DNA of 60,076 nt from a virus: the IMG/VR virus record IMGVR_UViG_3300018933_000005, positions 1 through 60,076 of that record. One strand, given 5' to 3'. Shown piece by piece: positions 7,007 through 14,703 of the stretch (positions are counted from its first letter, which is position 1; each line of letters opens with the position of its first letter). The translations under genes and the position numbers were made by a program. The notes under the pieces are model-generated. The model had not been told where the DNA came from. It made no database searches and was given only the letters and a program-made list of their open reading frames with translations.

Positions 7007-8944
7007 TCAGTCTCCCCTCGCGTAGTCGAGCGTGCATTTGCAGTTCACGAGCTCCTCCAGCCGACCCGAGCCATCCCCCGGCCAGCGCAGGCCGTTGCTG
7101 AAGACGTCATCCAGGCCGACGGTCTCCCCGTTCTGGGCCCGGTGCGACGGCCTGGGGTTCGCGCCGCCGGTCCGCCAGATCTTCTTCACCAGCCCGCTGG
7201 CCTTGGCCGCGTCATGGCCGCCGAAAGAGCGGACCTCCGTCGCCGCGGTCGCCGCCCGGACCCCGGACGCCACCACCCACGCCTCGGCCGCGGACCGCAG
7301 AGCATCCCGCCAGCCATCGGCCCCGGCGCCCTGCGCGGCGGCGACCGCCTCCCGGCCAGCCTCCTCGTGCTGGGCGGCGTGCGTCTCCGCCGCCGCCAGA
7401 ATCCAGGCGAGCATCACCTCGGCCGACCAGCCCTCGGCCTCCGGGTTCCAGGCGGACAGCACCTCCCACGCGCCGACCTGCGCTAGCCGGTAGCCGTGCT
7501 CGGCCAGCAGCGCCTCCAGTTGCGCCAGGCGCTCCTCCGACCCGGCCGCCCACAGCTCCAGCAGATCCGGTGCCCCGTCGGCCTTCGCGCCCGCGGACGC
7601 CAGCAGGCGATCCGCCTGCCGCTGCGTCCACCGCGTCAGCGTCTTGGCGAACGCCTTCTGCTCGCTGTCGAACTGCCCCAGATCAGAGGGCCTGGAGCTC
7701 TTCGCGAGCGCCAGGCCCCGCGCTTTTGGGGCCGCGTCCGCCGGATCTGGCGCCGTGTCCCGCGGGGACGCGAGGCCGCCCTCGGTGACGTTCAGCGGCG
7801 TGATCAGCGAATCGCCGCCCTCCACCTGCGGCAGATTGAACCGGGCGCGCTGCTCGTTGACCGTCATCCACGGCCGGCCCGTTGCCGTCGACGCCGCCGC
7901 GGCCTGCTCCTCGAAGGAGCCGCGCATCTTCTCGGCGATGTTGAACTCGACGTACACGTCCTGGCTGTCGGGCATGTCCGGCAGCAGTTGGGCGCCGATC
8001 TCCTGCTGGATCATCGTCAGCCACGGGCCGAGCGTGTCCTGGTACAGGATCTTGTGTTGTTCGGAGATGTTCGAGTAGGTGGCGTGGTCGAGGATCCCCA
8101 CCAGCGGCGGCGGGATGTGGTACGCCGCGGCCACCTCCTCCCGCGTCAGTTTCCGCGACTCGATGTACTGCGCCTGCTGCGGGTTGATCGCGATCGGCGT
8201 GTACACCATGCCGTCCTCCAGGATCGGCGTACCGCCCTCCGCGCCGCCCCCCTGGGCGAACGTCCGCCACATCTCCGAGAAGCGGCGCTTCGCCTCCGGC
8301 GACCACGGCTCCGCGTCCGCCGGCCGGGACAGCACGCCCGTCATCCGCGCGCCCGACTTCCACATCTGCGCCCGCTGCCTGGTCGCCTCCTGCTCCTCCA
8401 GCAGCAGCGCCCGCAGCGCATCGATCGGCGACGAGCCCGACCGCAGATCCTCGGGCGTGTACCCGTGGAAATACACCACCTCGTCCACGCCGAACTCCCG
8501 GCCGCCAGCGGTCTCGAAGTAGTCCGGGGCGATCCAGTTGCCGTCCGCCGGGCGGATCAGCGTCGGCGGAACCGGCAGCAGCCGCCGCTGTCCGGCAACG
8601 GTCAGCTTGATCCAGTACCCCACGTCGTAGATCGCCAGGTCCGACACCAGACGCTCGATGAGCCGGTACGTCGTAAACCTCGGCAGCGGCCCGGCCAGCA
8701 GCAGCGCCAGCGGGTGATCCGTCAACCGCTGGCGGTCCACGTCCGACACCCGCCGGAACACATGCAGCCCTAGCTGGGCGATGTTCCGCGCCAGAAAGGA
8801 GACCACGGTGCGGACCTGTGGCTGCGCCCGCCAGATCGCCGCATACTCCCACGGGGCCGCCACGCTCGCCGGGACCGAGGCGTAAGTCGCCAGCGGGCTC
8901 GGGCCCGTCAACTGCATCTGTCCGCCCGACATCACGAACGCCAT
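7007..8944 (-). CDS. Portal protein fused to MuF-type minor head protein
   Basis: 645 residues from an ATG at 8944 that overlaps the upstream stop (ATGA); longer readings of the frame are not supported. Residues ~1-430 are an HK97-type portal (YAAIWRAQPQVRTVVSFLARNIAQLGLHVFRR, DHPLALLL, DEVVYFHGYTPEDLRSGSSPIDALR, AAYHIPPPLVGIL). After a linker, the C-terminal ~200 residues end with a MuF signature: KIWRTGGANPRPSHRAQNG, then DVFSNGLRWPGD and LEELVNCKCTLDY. Usually these are two genes; here one polypeptide carries both. The portal forms the DNA gate at one vertex, and MuF domains enter the capsid. Confidence 0.9.
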   Translation of the reverse strand: MAFVMSGGQMQLTGPSPLATYASVPASVAAPWEYAAIWRAQPQVRTVVSFLARNIAQLGLHVFRRVSDVDRQRLTDHPLALLLAGPLPRFTTYRLIERLVSDLAIYDVGYWIKLTVAGQRRLLPVPPTLIRPADGNWIAPDYFETAGGREFGVDEVVYFHGYTPEDLRSGSSPIDALRALLLEEQEATRQRAQMWKSGARMTGVLSRPADAEPWSPEAKRRFSEMWRTFAQGGGAEGGTPILEDGMVYTPIAINPQQAQYIESRKLTREEVAAAYHIPPPLVGILDHATYSNISEQHKILYQDTLGPWLTMIQQEIGAQLLPDMPDSQDVYVEFNIAEKMRGSFEEQAAAASTATGRPWMTVNEQRARFNLPQVEGGDSLITPLNVTEGGLASPRDTAPDPADAAPKARGLALAKSSRPSDLGQFDSEQKAFAKTLTRWTQRQADRLLASAGAKADGAPDLLELWAAGSEERLAQLEALLAEHGYRLAQVGAWEVLSAWNPEAEGWSAEVMLAWILAAAETHAAQHEEAGREAVAAAQGAGADGWRDALRSAAEAWVVASGVRAATAATEVRSFGGHDAAKASGLVKKIWRTGGANPRPSHRAQNGETVGLDDVFSNGLRWPGDGSGRLEELVNCKCTLDYARGD

Positions 8945-9171
8945 CAGCCACCGCCTGCCGGGAGCACCTGGGTGAACTCCACCCGGGCGCGCTCGATGAC
9001 GACCTCGCCGTCCACCTTCTGCGGCTCCCGGCCGGCCTCCAGCAGCTCCGCATCCCGCAGCACCAGCAGCGGCCCGCGCTTTGCCCACAGCACCCCGGCG
9101 AACGCCTTGTCGGCCAGGTTCACCACCACGCGCCTGCGCACTGCGGTACGACGCCACGCGAACATGCCCAC
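8944..9171 (-). CDS. Small conserved protein between terminase and portal
   Basis: 75 residues from a GTG at 9171, or 73 from ATG at 9165 (MFAWRRTAVRRRVVVNLADKAFAGVLWAKRGPLLVLRDAELLE). The N-terminus is very basic and is followed by two predicted strands (VVNLADKAFAGVLW, GPLLVLRDAELL). Small proteins of this shape occur between terL and portal in many actinophages, often of unknown role. It overlaps the portal start by one base, so the two are coupled. Confidence 0.75.
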   Translation of the reverse strand: MGMFAWRRTAVRRRVVVNLADKAFAGVLWAKRGPLLVLRDAELLEAGREPQKVDGEVVIERARVEFTQVLPAGGG

Positions 9172-9176
9172 CCCCG

Positions 9177-10904
9177 TCAGACGATCATCATGTCGTCCTC
9201 GTCCTCATAGGCCGACCGCCGCTTCGGCGGGCGGGCCAGGATCTCCGACATCGCCGTCGCCAGTGCCGACACACCGTCGATCTTGTCTCCGGAGTTGGCC
9301 TTGTCCGGCTTCACGTTTCCCGCCGGGTCCATCGCGACCGCCAGGTTGTCCACACACCAGCGGGCCACCGGGTGCCCGCCGTGCCGCAGTGCCGGCGCCT
9401 CTGGCGTGCCCTGCAACACCAGCCGCTGCACCGCTTTCATCGCCGGGTTCATCGTCACGAACCCCTGCCGCACCTTGACCAGCGGCGCTCGCTCCGCAGT
9501 CAGCATCGTCGTCAGATGCGACGCGTTCCACGGGTCGTAGCCGATGGACTTGACCTTGAAGGCGTCTCGGTCCCGGCGGATCTGCTCGATGATGTAGTCG
9601 TAGTCCGCGACGTTCCCCGGCGTCGCCACCAGGAAGCCCTCGCGCACCCACCGCGATGCCGCCCCCGCGGTCCGCTTGTCCAGCGACCGGAGGTTCGCCT
9701 CCGGCGTCCAGAACCGCCAGATCGCATCCAGGGTGTCGTCCCGGTCGTTGGGGAACAGCCAGCACAGCGCACACAGGTCCGAGGTCGACGCAAGGTCCAG
9801 CCCTCCCCAGCACTCCCGGCCCTTCAGCGCCTGCTCGTCCACCAGGCCCGCGTTGTTGTCCCAGTCCTCCAGCCGAATGAACCGGGTGCTCTGCTTCGTG
9901 CGGATGCCCAGGTGGAGACGGAGGAACTTCGCCAGGTCTGCGGGGCTCTGCTGCGCCTCGGCCGCCGCACCCCGCAGGTACGCCGCCGACGGCGACACCC
10001 CGTACCCCGGGTTCGCCTTCCGCCACGTCTCCTCAGAGAACGGATCGTCCGACTCGTCCGCACCCCACACCACGCCGTAGGTGTCCGGGTCGTGCAGCGC
10101 CCTACGGGCCAGTTGCTCCACATACTGGCGACGCCGGTCGTAGATGGACTCCTGCTTGCCCTCATCCGCCGTCGTGATCGTCACCACAAGCGGCTGACGG
10201 CGCGAGCCCGTGCCCGTCTCGATCGTCTCCACCAGGTCCGGGGTCTTATGAACGTGGAGCTCGTCGATGATGCCGCCGTGGACGTTCGCCCCGTGCAAGG
10301 CCTCCGCCACCGAGGAGACCACCGTGAAGTACGAACCCGACGCCGGGTGCACGATCTTCTTCGTGAACGCCTTGACGTTGCCCTTCAGCGCCGGCGCCCG
10401 CTCCGCGATCGTGCGGATCGGGTCGAACGTGTAGCGGGCCTGCCGCTCGTTCGTCGCCGCCGCATACACCTGCGCGCCCGGCTCGCCGTCCGCCGCCATC
10501 AGGTACATGGCGATGCCACCGCTGAGGGTCGTCTTCCCGTTCCTCCTAGGAACGTCCACGTACAGCTTGCGGACGATCCGCACGTACCCCTCGGCCTCGT
10601 CGTCCCACCGCACCCAGCCGAAAACGGGGGCAATGATGTACGCCACCTGCCACGGGTCCGGGTCCAGCGGCTTCCCCGCCCACTTGCCCTGCGTGTGCCG
10701 CAGCAGGTGAAACGCTCGCAGCACCCGATCCACCCGCTCCGGATCGAACACCGCGCCCGACGCCTCCCCCGGCGACGGGGTCTGCACCTTCGGCGGGCAG
10801 TCCGGCAGCGGGATCCCGCGGGCCTCCAGATACCAGGCAACCTCCGGACTAATCCCCAGATCAGCCGGATCCGGAGCCCGCGAACGGGTTCGCTTCGTCG
10901 CCAT
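9177..10904 (-). CDS. terL: Terminase large subunit (packaging ATPase-nuclease)
   Basis: 575 residues. Residues ~118-126 contain the Walker A-type DVPRRNGKTT and ~209-215 the Walker B GGIIDELHV; an adenine-binding DPWQ motif lies upstream (LDPDPWQVAYII). The C-terminal half has the nuclease-domain acidic motifs (GGLDLASTSDL, KSIGYDPWNASH, DKIDGVSALATAMSE). This is a Terminase_1-type motor that cuts and pumps DNA into the prohead. It starts inside the end of terS (44-base overlap). Confidence 0.95.
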   Translation of the reverse strand: MATKRTRSRAPDPADLGISPEVAWYLEARGIPLPDCPPKVQTPSPGEASGAVFDPERVDRVLRAFHLLRHTQGKWAGKPLDPDPWQVAYIIAPVFGWVRWDDEAEGYVRIVRKLYVDVPRRNGKTTLSGGIAMYLMAADGEPGAQVYAAATNERQARYTFDPIRTIAERAPALKGNVKAFTKKIVHPASGSYFTVVSSVAEALHGANVHGGIIDELHVHKTPDLVETIETGTGSRRQPLVVTITTADEGKQESIYDRRRQYVEQLARRALHDPDTYGVVWGADESDDPFSEETWRKANPGYGVSPSAAYLRGAAAEAQQSPADLAKFLRLHLGIRTKQSTRFIRLEDWDNNAGLVDEQALKGRECWGGLDLASTSDLCALCWLFPNDRDDTLDAIWRFWTPEANLRSLDKRTAGAASRWVREGFLVATPGNVADYDYIIEQIRRDRDAFKVKSIGYDPWNASHLTTMLTAERAPLVKVRQGFVTMNPAMKAVQRLVLQGTPEAPALRHGGHPVARWCVDNLAVAMDPAGNVKPDKANSGDKIDGVSALATAMSEILARPPKRRSAYEDEDDMMIV

Positions 10905-11331
10905 CGTCGCCCCCGCCTCGCGCCAGGGCCTGCTCCGTCGACGGTGTCAGGCCGAAGTGGGCCGCCCACGCCCGCATCTCCCGGCCGGCGTTCCGGGCGA
11001 TCGCCACACACGGGTGCGCCAGCTTGCCCTGCCGCGCGTTGATGACCAGGCCCTCCTCCTGCACCACGCGCGTCGCCGCCACGAACGTCGCCCACGCCTC
11101 GCAGTACGCGGCCAACGCAGCCCGGTCCTGCTCCTTCACCAGATCCAGCCGGGACAGCTCCGGGATCACCCGGCGCCACTCCGCCTTCGCCTCAGCGCTC
11201 AGCCACGTCGGCGGCTTCGGCGGCACTCGCTTGAACGCCGGCCCCGACTCGACCTTCCGCCCGCCCGAGTCCCGGCCCGGCGACCGGCCGGAGATCAACT
11301 TCAGCTTCGCGGGGGCAGCGGCCTTGGCCAT
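10861..11331 (-). CDS. terS: Terminase small subunit, P27 family
   Basis: 156 residues. The ESGPAFKRVPPKPPTWLSAEAKAEWRRVIPELSRLDLVKEQDRAALAAYCEAWATF pattern followed by VVQEEGLVIN and HPCVAIARNAGREM is typical of the P27 small terminase family. It recognises the packaging site and recruits the large subunit. The neighbouring HNH gene upstream suggests a cos-type phage, where an HNH partner often assists cutting. Confidence 0.92.
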   Translation of the reverse strand: MAKAAAPAKLKLISGRSPGRDSGGRKVESGPAFKRVPPKPPTWLSAEAKAEWRRVIPELSRLDLVKEQDRAALAAYCEAWATFVAATRVVQEEGLVINARQGKLAHPCVAIARNAGREMRAWAAHFGLTPSTEQALARGGGDDGDEANPFAGSGSG

Positions 11332-11541
11332 GATGACCCCCTATCGGCGAGGTGAGCGTGTGCCTTCTGAGTTCACCGCGGCGCTGTCCGCAAGATCAGC
11401 GCCCGTGATTTCGACTCCCCTCCCCCCGTCGGCAAGGCTCTGACCTGCATAAACGCGCAATCCAGCCCCTCAGCAGGGCCTTGCTCACACAAAACCGCAG
11501 GTCAGAGCCCCACAAAGGGCGGAAGAGCCTGATCGACAGAA
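11332..11541. other. Non-coding spacer upstream of terS, candidate packaging or control region
   Basis: About 210 bases with no gene. It holds a 13-base perfect inverted repeat (11436..11448 and 11497..11509) whose core resembles the larger palindrome at 14529..14681. Being next to terS and an HNH gene, it is one place to look for cos, but nothing in the sequence proves that. Confidence 0.4.
11436..11509. repeat. Inverted repeat related to the palindrome downstream of the tra gene
   Basis: Arms GGCTCTGACCTGC (11436..11448) and its exact complement (11497..11509), 48 bases apart. The loop contains CCTTGCTCA and CAGCCCCT, words also present in the 14.5-14.7 kb cluster, which has near-identical outer arms (GGTCAGA/TCTGACC). 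The two elements enclose the HNH gene and six small genes. Confidence 0.7.
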
Positions 11542-11895
11542 TCAGAACGTCAGTCTGGAGCCACCAGGACGCGTCCGGTTGCGCCTGTCCTGTCCGCTCT
11601 TGATCTCGTGACAGTCCGTGCACAGTGACTGGACGTTCGCCGGATCCCACTTCGACCCGCCGTCGGACAGCGGACGGATGTGGTCCACCTCGGTGGCCAT
11701 GCGTCCACACCAACGGCACTGCGGTTCGAGCCTCAGCCGCTCCGCTCTGAACGCGCGCCACTTGCGCGTGCTGCCCTTGCCCCACGCCTTGGACCGGTTG
11801 GCCCACGCCTTCCGCTTGTGCGCATCGCAGCGCCCCTCGGTGGTCAGCTCGTAGCACCCAGGCTCCCCGCACCGGGAGGGGGGAGAGGTCGGCAC
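11542..11895 (-). CDS. HNH endonuclease next to terminase
   Basis: 117 residues. An N-terminal CGEPGCYEL...CDAHK zinc motif is followed by the HNH core CRWCGRMATEVDHIRPLSDGG, then NVQSLCTDCHEIKS. Both CxxC pairs and the catalytic DH are present. HNH proteins immediately upstream of terS in many cos-type phages stimulate terminase cleavage, which is the likely role here. A free-standing homing nuclease is the alternative, but the position favours packaging. Confidence 0.88.
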   Translation of the reverse strand: MPTSPPSRCGEPGCYELTTEGRCDAHKRKAWANRSKAWGKGSTRKWRAFRAERLRLEPQCRWCGRMATEVDHIRPLSDGGSKWDPANVQSLCTDCHEIKSGQDRRNRTRPGGSRLTF

Positions 11896-11940
11896 GGGGG
11901 CCTCCTCTCCCCGCAGGGGGCACCTTGCTACAGGGTGGCC

Positions 11941-12315
11941 CTACTCCTTGCTGACCCCGGTCGCCTCGCCGTTGACCATGGTGGCGAGGATGCGGGCCTG
12001 GGCTTCCTTCTTCGCCGGGACGGGGCACAGCATGACCTGATCGCCGTTCTCGATGGTGATGAACAACTGGTTCATGTCCTTCTTGATCAGCAGCGCGAAC
12101 ACCCCGGTAAGAAGGACACGAGTCGCTGTGACCCGCTTCCCTGCCTCCTCGCCTCGCTCGATGGTGATACGCGCCCCGTCGACGGGGACGGGCTCCTGGT
12201 TGGGCGCGCGGAACTTGCCTCCCATGACGGTGAGGCCGGCCGCTGCCGCCGCGGCGGTGATCTGCCGCATGCGCTTCGCTGCGGCCTTCTCCTCGTCGTT
12301 CTTCTTGCCGAACAT
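11941..12315 (-). CDS. Unknown protein, actinophage type
   Basis: 124 residues from an ATG at 12315 preceded by a GGGGGGA ribosome site; the frame is open upstream but that part lacks coding character. It starts with a charged helix (MFGKKNDEEKAAAKRMRQITAAAAAAG), then a small beta-rich domain (LTVMGGKFRAPNQEPVPVDGARITIERGEEAGKRVTATRVLLTGVFALLIKKDMNQLFITIENGDQVMLCPVP, given in outline). No family recognised. A PH-like fold would fit the strand pattern. Confidence 0.7.
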   Translation of the reverse strand: MFGKKNDEEKAAAKRMRQITAAAAAAGLTVMGGKFRAPNQEPVPVDGARITIERGEEAGKRVTATRVLLTGVFALLIKKDMNQLFITIENGDQVMLCPVPAKKEAQARILATMVNGEATGVSKE

Positions 12316-12439
12316 GATCCCCCCCACGGGATGGCGCTGATGACCGGGCCATCCTGCACGACCTAGCGTCAGCGCGCGGGGCGTTCGCTCGAAGTAGGCC
12401 CGCCCCAGCGGGTGAATCCGCCGGGGTGGGAGCATGGGT

Positions 12440-12474
12440 GCCTGCTGCCCGGGCGCCCAGACCGGGCAACAGGC
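12440..12474. terminator. Hairpin terminator
   Basis: Arms 12440..12452 and 12462..12474 pair over 12 of 13 bases around a 9-base loop. It lies between the genes at 12518..12784 and 11941..12315, both minus strand. Confidence 0.5.
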
Positions 12475-12517
12475 GGCGCCACCGCCGGGGGGACCGCGGG
12501 GCGCGCTGAGGGGAGGG

Positions 12518-12784
12518 TCAAGCGTCGTCGCTCGCCACGTCAGCGCGGGCCCGGGTGAGCGCGTAGTCGAGGAGCCCCATCAGTCGGTGGTACGGCACAC
12601 CTCCGCCGATCGGGACCACCGTGGCGACCTGGGTGCTGGCTCCCTCGTGGTCGTAGCGCTGCCGGGAGGCGACAAGAACCCATTCGGTAAGGACGCCGTC
12701 ACTGCCCTCCAGCCGGAGAACGTCCTCGATCGCCGCCTCCAGCCGCTGGTACGCGGCCTTGAGTTCCGCCGACGGCTCGGACAC
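12518..12784 (-). CDS. Conserved small actinophage protein
   Basis: 88 residues. An N-terminal helix (AELKAAYQRLEAAIEDVLRLEG) is followed by VLTEWVLVASRQRYDHEGASTQVATVVPIGGGVPYHRLMGLLDYALTRARAD. I know close relatives from many actinophages near the terminase or early genes, always without assigned function. The stop is followed by a hairpin. Confidence 0.75.
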   Translation of the reverse strand: MSEPSAELKAAYQRLEAAIEDVLRLEGSDGVLTEWVLVASRQRYDHEGASTQVATVVPIGGGVPYHRLMGLLDYALTRARADVASDDA

Positions 12785-12802
12785 GACCGGCCCCCTTCCG
12801 GG

Positions 12803-13075
12803 TCAGGCGGGCTCGTAGGTCTGCTCGAAGATGTCCGGCTTGCAGAGGTAGTACTCACCCTGGACGCCTCGGATGATCCAGTCACCGACGGAGGCCGTCA
12901 TGTCGCCTTCGAGGGTGTGGATGACGATGCCGTCGTGTAGGCCGCGACCGGGTCCGGGGAGCTTGGTCTCCTCGACCTTGCCGGTCTGCCCCATGAAGGC
13001 GGCGATTTCATCGCGGTTGGTGCCGTCGTAGCGGATGGCCTCGACCTCGACGGGCTTCTTGCGGTAGCGGCCCAC
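12803..13075 (-). CDS. Conserved phage protein of the 'KPVEVEAIRY / GDWIIRG' family
   Basis: 90 residues from a GTG at 13075 (VGRYRKKPVEVEAIRYDG). The end GDWIIRGVQGEYYLCKPDIFEQTYEPA is the hallmark of a very widespread small phage family with no assigned role. Upstream open frame is shadow. Its neighbours are other short conserved phage genes spaced by less than 25 bases, so they are one operon. Confidence 0.85.
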   Translation of the reverse strand: MGRYRKKPVEVEAIRYDGTNRDEIAAFMGQTGKVEETKLPGPGRGLHDGIVIHTLEGDMTASVGDWIIRGVQGEYYLCKPDIFEQTYEPA

Positions 13076-13092
13076 AGCCGCCTCCTTCCGGG

Positions 13093-13317
13093 TCAGGCGG
13101 CTTTGCGGCCTTCGGGCAGCGGGGGCGGGTCGCCGAGAATGACCTCGTCGGTCCACTCGTCCACGATCTTCCGCGGGAGTTCGTCCAGGTCGTACCGCAC
13201 GGCCTTGCCGCTGCCGTAGCGGGTGATGCGACCTTCCGACGCCCAGCGCCAGATCGTGCCGACCGGCCGGCCCGTGTAGTGGGCGGCTTCTGCCGCAGTG
13301 ACGAGGATGGGAGGCAT
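13093..13317 (-). CDS. Helix-turn-helix (excisionase/MerR-like) protein
   Basis: 74 residues from an ATG at 13317, preceded by GGGAGGTG. The LVTAAEAAHYTGRPVGTIWRWASEGRITRYGSGKAVRYDLDELPRKI stretch is the winged helix of the AlpA/Xis-like HTH_17 type. The GTG six bases earlier lies inside the ribosome site and is less likely. It may regulate the head operon or act as an accessory recombination factor; a second excisionase-like gene lies at 42575..42931. Confidence 0.8.
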   Translation of the reverse strand: MPPILVTAAEAAHYTGRPVGTIWRWASEGRITRYGSGKAVRYDLDELPRKIVDEWTDEVILGDPPPLPEGRKAA

Positions 13318-13339
13318 GCTCACCTCCCTGAATGACGAA

Positions 13340-13363
13340 GGGCCACCCGGTGTGGGGTGGCCC
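13340..13363. terminator. Hairpin terminator
   Basis: Perfect 9-base arms GGGCCACCC (13340..13348) and GGGTGGCCC (13355..13363) around a 6-base loop, between two minus-strand genes. Confidence 0.65.
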
Positions 13364-13438
13364 TGTCGACAAAAGTTCTAGTGGATCACAGCGTGCCTTC
13401 GGTGACCGGGAGCTGTCAAGCAAGGACGCGGCGAGTCG

Positions 13439-13990
13439 TCACAGCGCCCCGAGCACCGCCAGCAGCTTCCGTGTGCCGGCGGGCCCCCAGTCGGGGCAGA
13501 CCACGGTGATCTGCTGGGCGCGCTCGATGGCCCGGCAGGCGTCGCGGTGGACGACGCCAGACCAGATGTTCCGCAGGTCCCGGACGGGGAGACGCCCACC
13601 GAACCAGGTGAAGTCCTGGCCGCCGACCATGGTGCAGGGCATCCGCTCGTCCTCGATGACGCGGCAGCCGTGGCGGGAGGCGGCGCGGCGGATGCGGTCG
13701 GCGACCGCGGGTTCGGCGAAGCCGCACACGGCGGCCCGCTGCTGCCAGCGCTCCCCGTTGTGGCCGCGACCGTCGCTGCCGGGCTGGGAGTTCCAGGTCA
13801 GGTAGCCGGCCCGGTTGGCGGCGGCGAGCTGCGGCATCAGCTCCCGGGTCTCCTCATCCGGGCCGCAGCCCGGGGTGTAGCCGGGCTGGGAGCCGATCCG
13901 GCCCTCCAGCCAGCAGGCGGTCAACTGGCCTAGGTCGGCGAGGGTGCGGGCCTCGGCCCACAGCTTGCGGTCGGGGCGGGGCATGCGCAT
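13439..13990 (-). CDS. DUF6919-like protein
   Basis: 183 residues. The TLADLGQLTACWLEGRIGSQPGY, AANRAGYLTWNSQPG and RAAVCGFAEP motifs match what I know as the DUF6919 family of Streptomyces plasmids, islands and phages. The C-terminal part (NIWSGVVHRDACRAIERAQQITVVCPDWGPAGTRKLLAVL) is also typical. No biochemical role is known to me. It belongs to a two-gene group with the DUF6197-like gene upstream. Confidence 0.75.
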   Translation of the reverse strand: MRMPRPDRKLWAEARTLADLGQLTACWLEGRIGSQPGYTPGCGPDEETRELMPQLAAANRAGYLTWNSQPGSDGRGHNGERWQQRAAVCGFAEPAVADRIRRAASRHGCRVIEDERMPCTMVGGQDFTWFGGRLPVRDLRNIWSGVVHRDACRAIERAQQITVVCPDWGPAGTRKLLAVLGAL

Positions 13991-14012
13991 GGTCTTCTCC
14001 TTCGGTGGTGGG

Positions 14013-14492
14013 TCAGGCGGCGTCGGCGGCGGCTTCGTCGAGGAGCCGGGCGGCCATGCGGCCGTCCCGGATCAAGCGGTCGTTGGCGGCGGGCACGGTC
14101 TCCACGTCGGGCCCGAACTCGCGGCGGATCGCGTCGAGCAGCACCCGGCACGCGTCGTCGGCCACTCCCCCGCCTTCGGCCTCGGCGCGGATCGCGCCGA
14201 TGAGGCACACCCGGCCCTGCTCGTCGCGCAACCGCCCGCTGCACCAGCCGCCCTCGACCCGGCGCGCGGCCCGCCACAGGCAGACGGCCACCGGGGCGGT
14301 GTACGGGCAGGGAGGCGGCTCGGTGGCCGGCAGCTCAACCGGGAGCCGGATCACGTCGGCCAGGTCCAGCCCGGTGGTCTGGATCCGGGCGTCGACGGCG
14401 AGGGCGGCCAGAGCGAGGCGGTCGTCGAAGCCGAGCGGCTCGGCGGGGGTGCGGGTGCGGGTCGGAGGGGCGGTCAGGGCGGGCGCGAGCAT
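14013..14492 (-). CDS. DUF6197-like protein
   Basis: 159 residues. The WCSGRLRDEQGRVCLIGAIRAEAEG motif is the core of the DUF6197 family found in Streptomyces plasmids and phages. An LDLADVIRLPVEL stretch precedes it. It is the first gene downstream of the octamer cluster at 14529..14681, which may contain its promoter or operator. Confidence 0.75.
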   Translation of the reverse strand: MLAPALTAPPTRTRTPAEPLGFDDRLALAALAVDARIQTTGLDLADVIRLPVELPATEPPPCPYTAPVAVCLWRAARRVEGGWCSGRLRDEQGRVCLIGAIRAEAEGGGVADDACRVLLDAIRREFGPDVETVPAANDRLIRDGRMAARLLDEAAADAA

Positions 14493-14528
14493 GATCGGAC
14501 TCCTTGGGGACGTTTCGGGTGATTTCGG

Positions 14529-14681
14529 GTGCTCAGCGGCATGGCGGTGCTGCTCCGCCGCAGGTCAGAACTGCTCAGCTCCTTGCTCAGGGGCTGCTCA
14601 GAGCAGATCCTGAGCAAGGCTTGAGCAGCCCCTTGAGCAGCTCTGACCTGCGGGGATTCATCGCCGAGCAGAGCTGAGCAG
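14529..14681. repeat. Palindromic cluster of eight TGCTCAR octamers, clt/TRS-like
   Basis: Four copies of NTGCTCAG start at 14529, 14571, 14583 and 14594. Four in the opposite orientation (YTGAGCAR) start at 14610, 14621, 14633 and 14674. Outer arms CCGCAGGTCAGA (14558..14569) and its exact complement (14642..14653) make the whole cluster nearly symmetric around 14605. It lies 22 bases beyond the tra stop, in the only long gap nearby. In Streptomyces conjugative plasmids the TraB binding locus (clt) is a cluster of 8-base repeats at the 3' end of traB, so this is a candidate clt; an origin or operator is an alternative. Confidence 0.7.
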
Positions 14682-14703
14682 GGGGATGATCAGGGCATAA
14701 CGG

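Noticed and set aside
8945-9157. Longer portal start at 9157
   Set aside because: The extra residues are Arg/Gly-rich shadow of the small gene at 8944..9171; the ATG at 8944 is coupled to that gene's stop.
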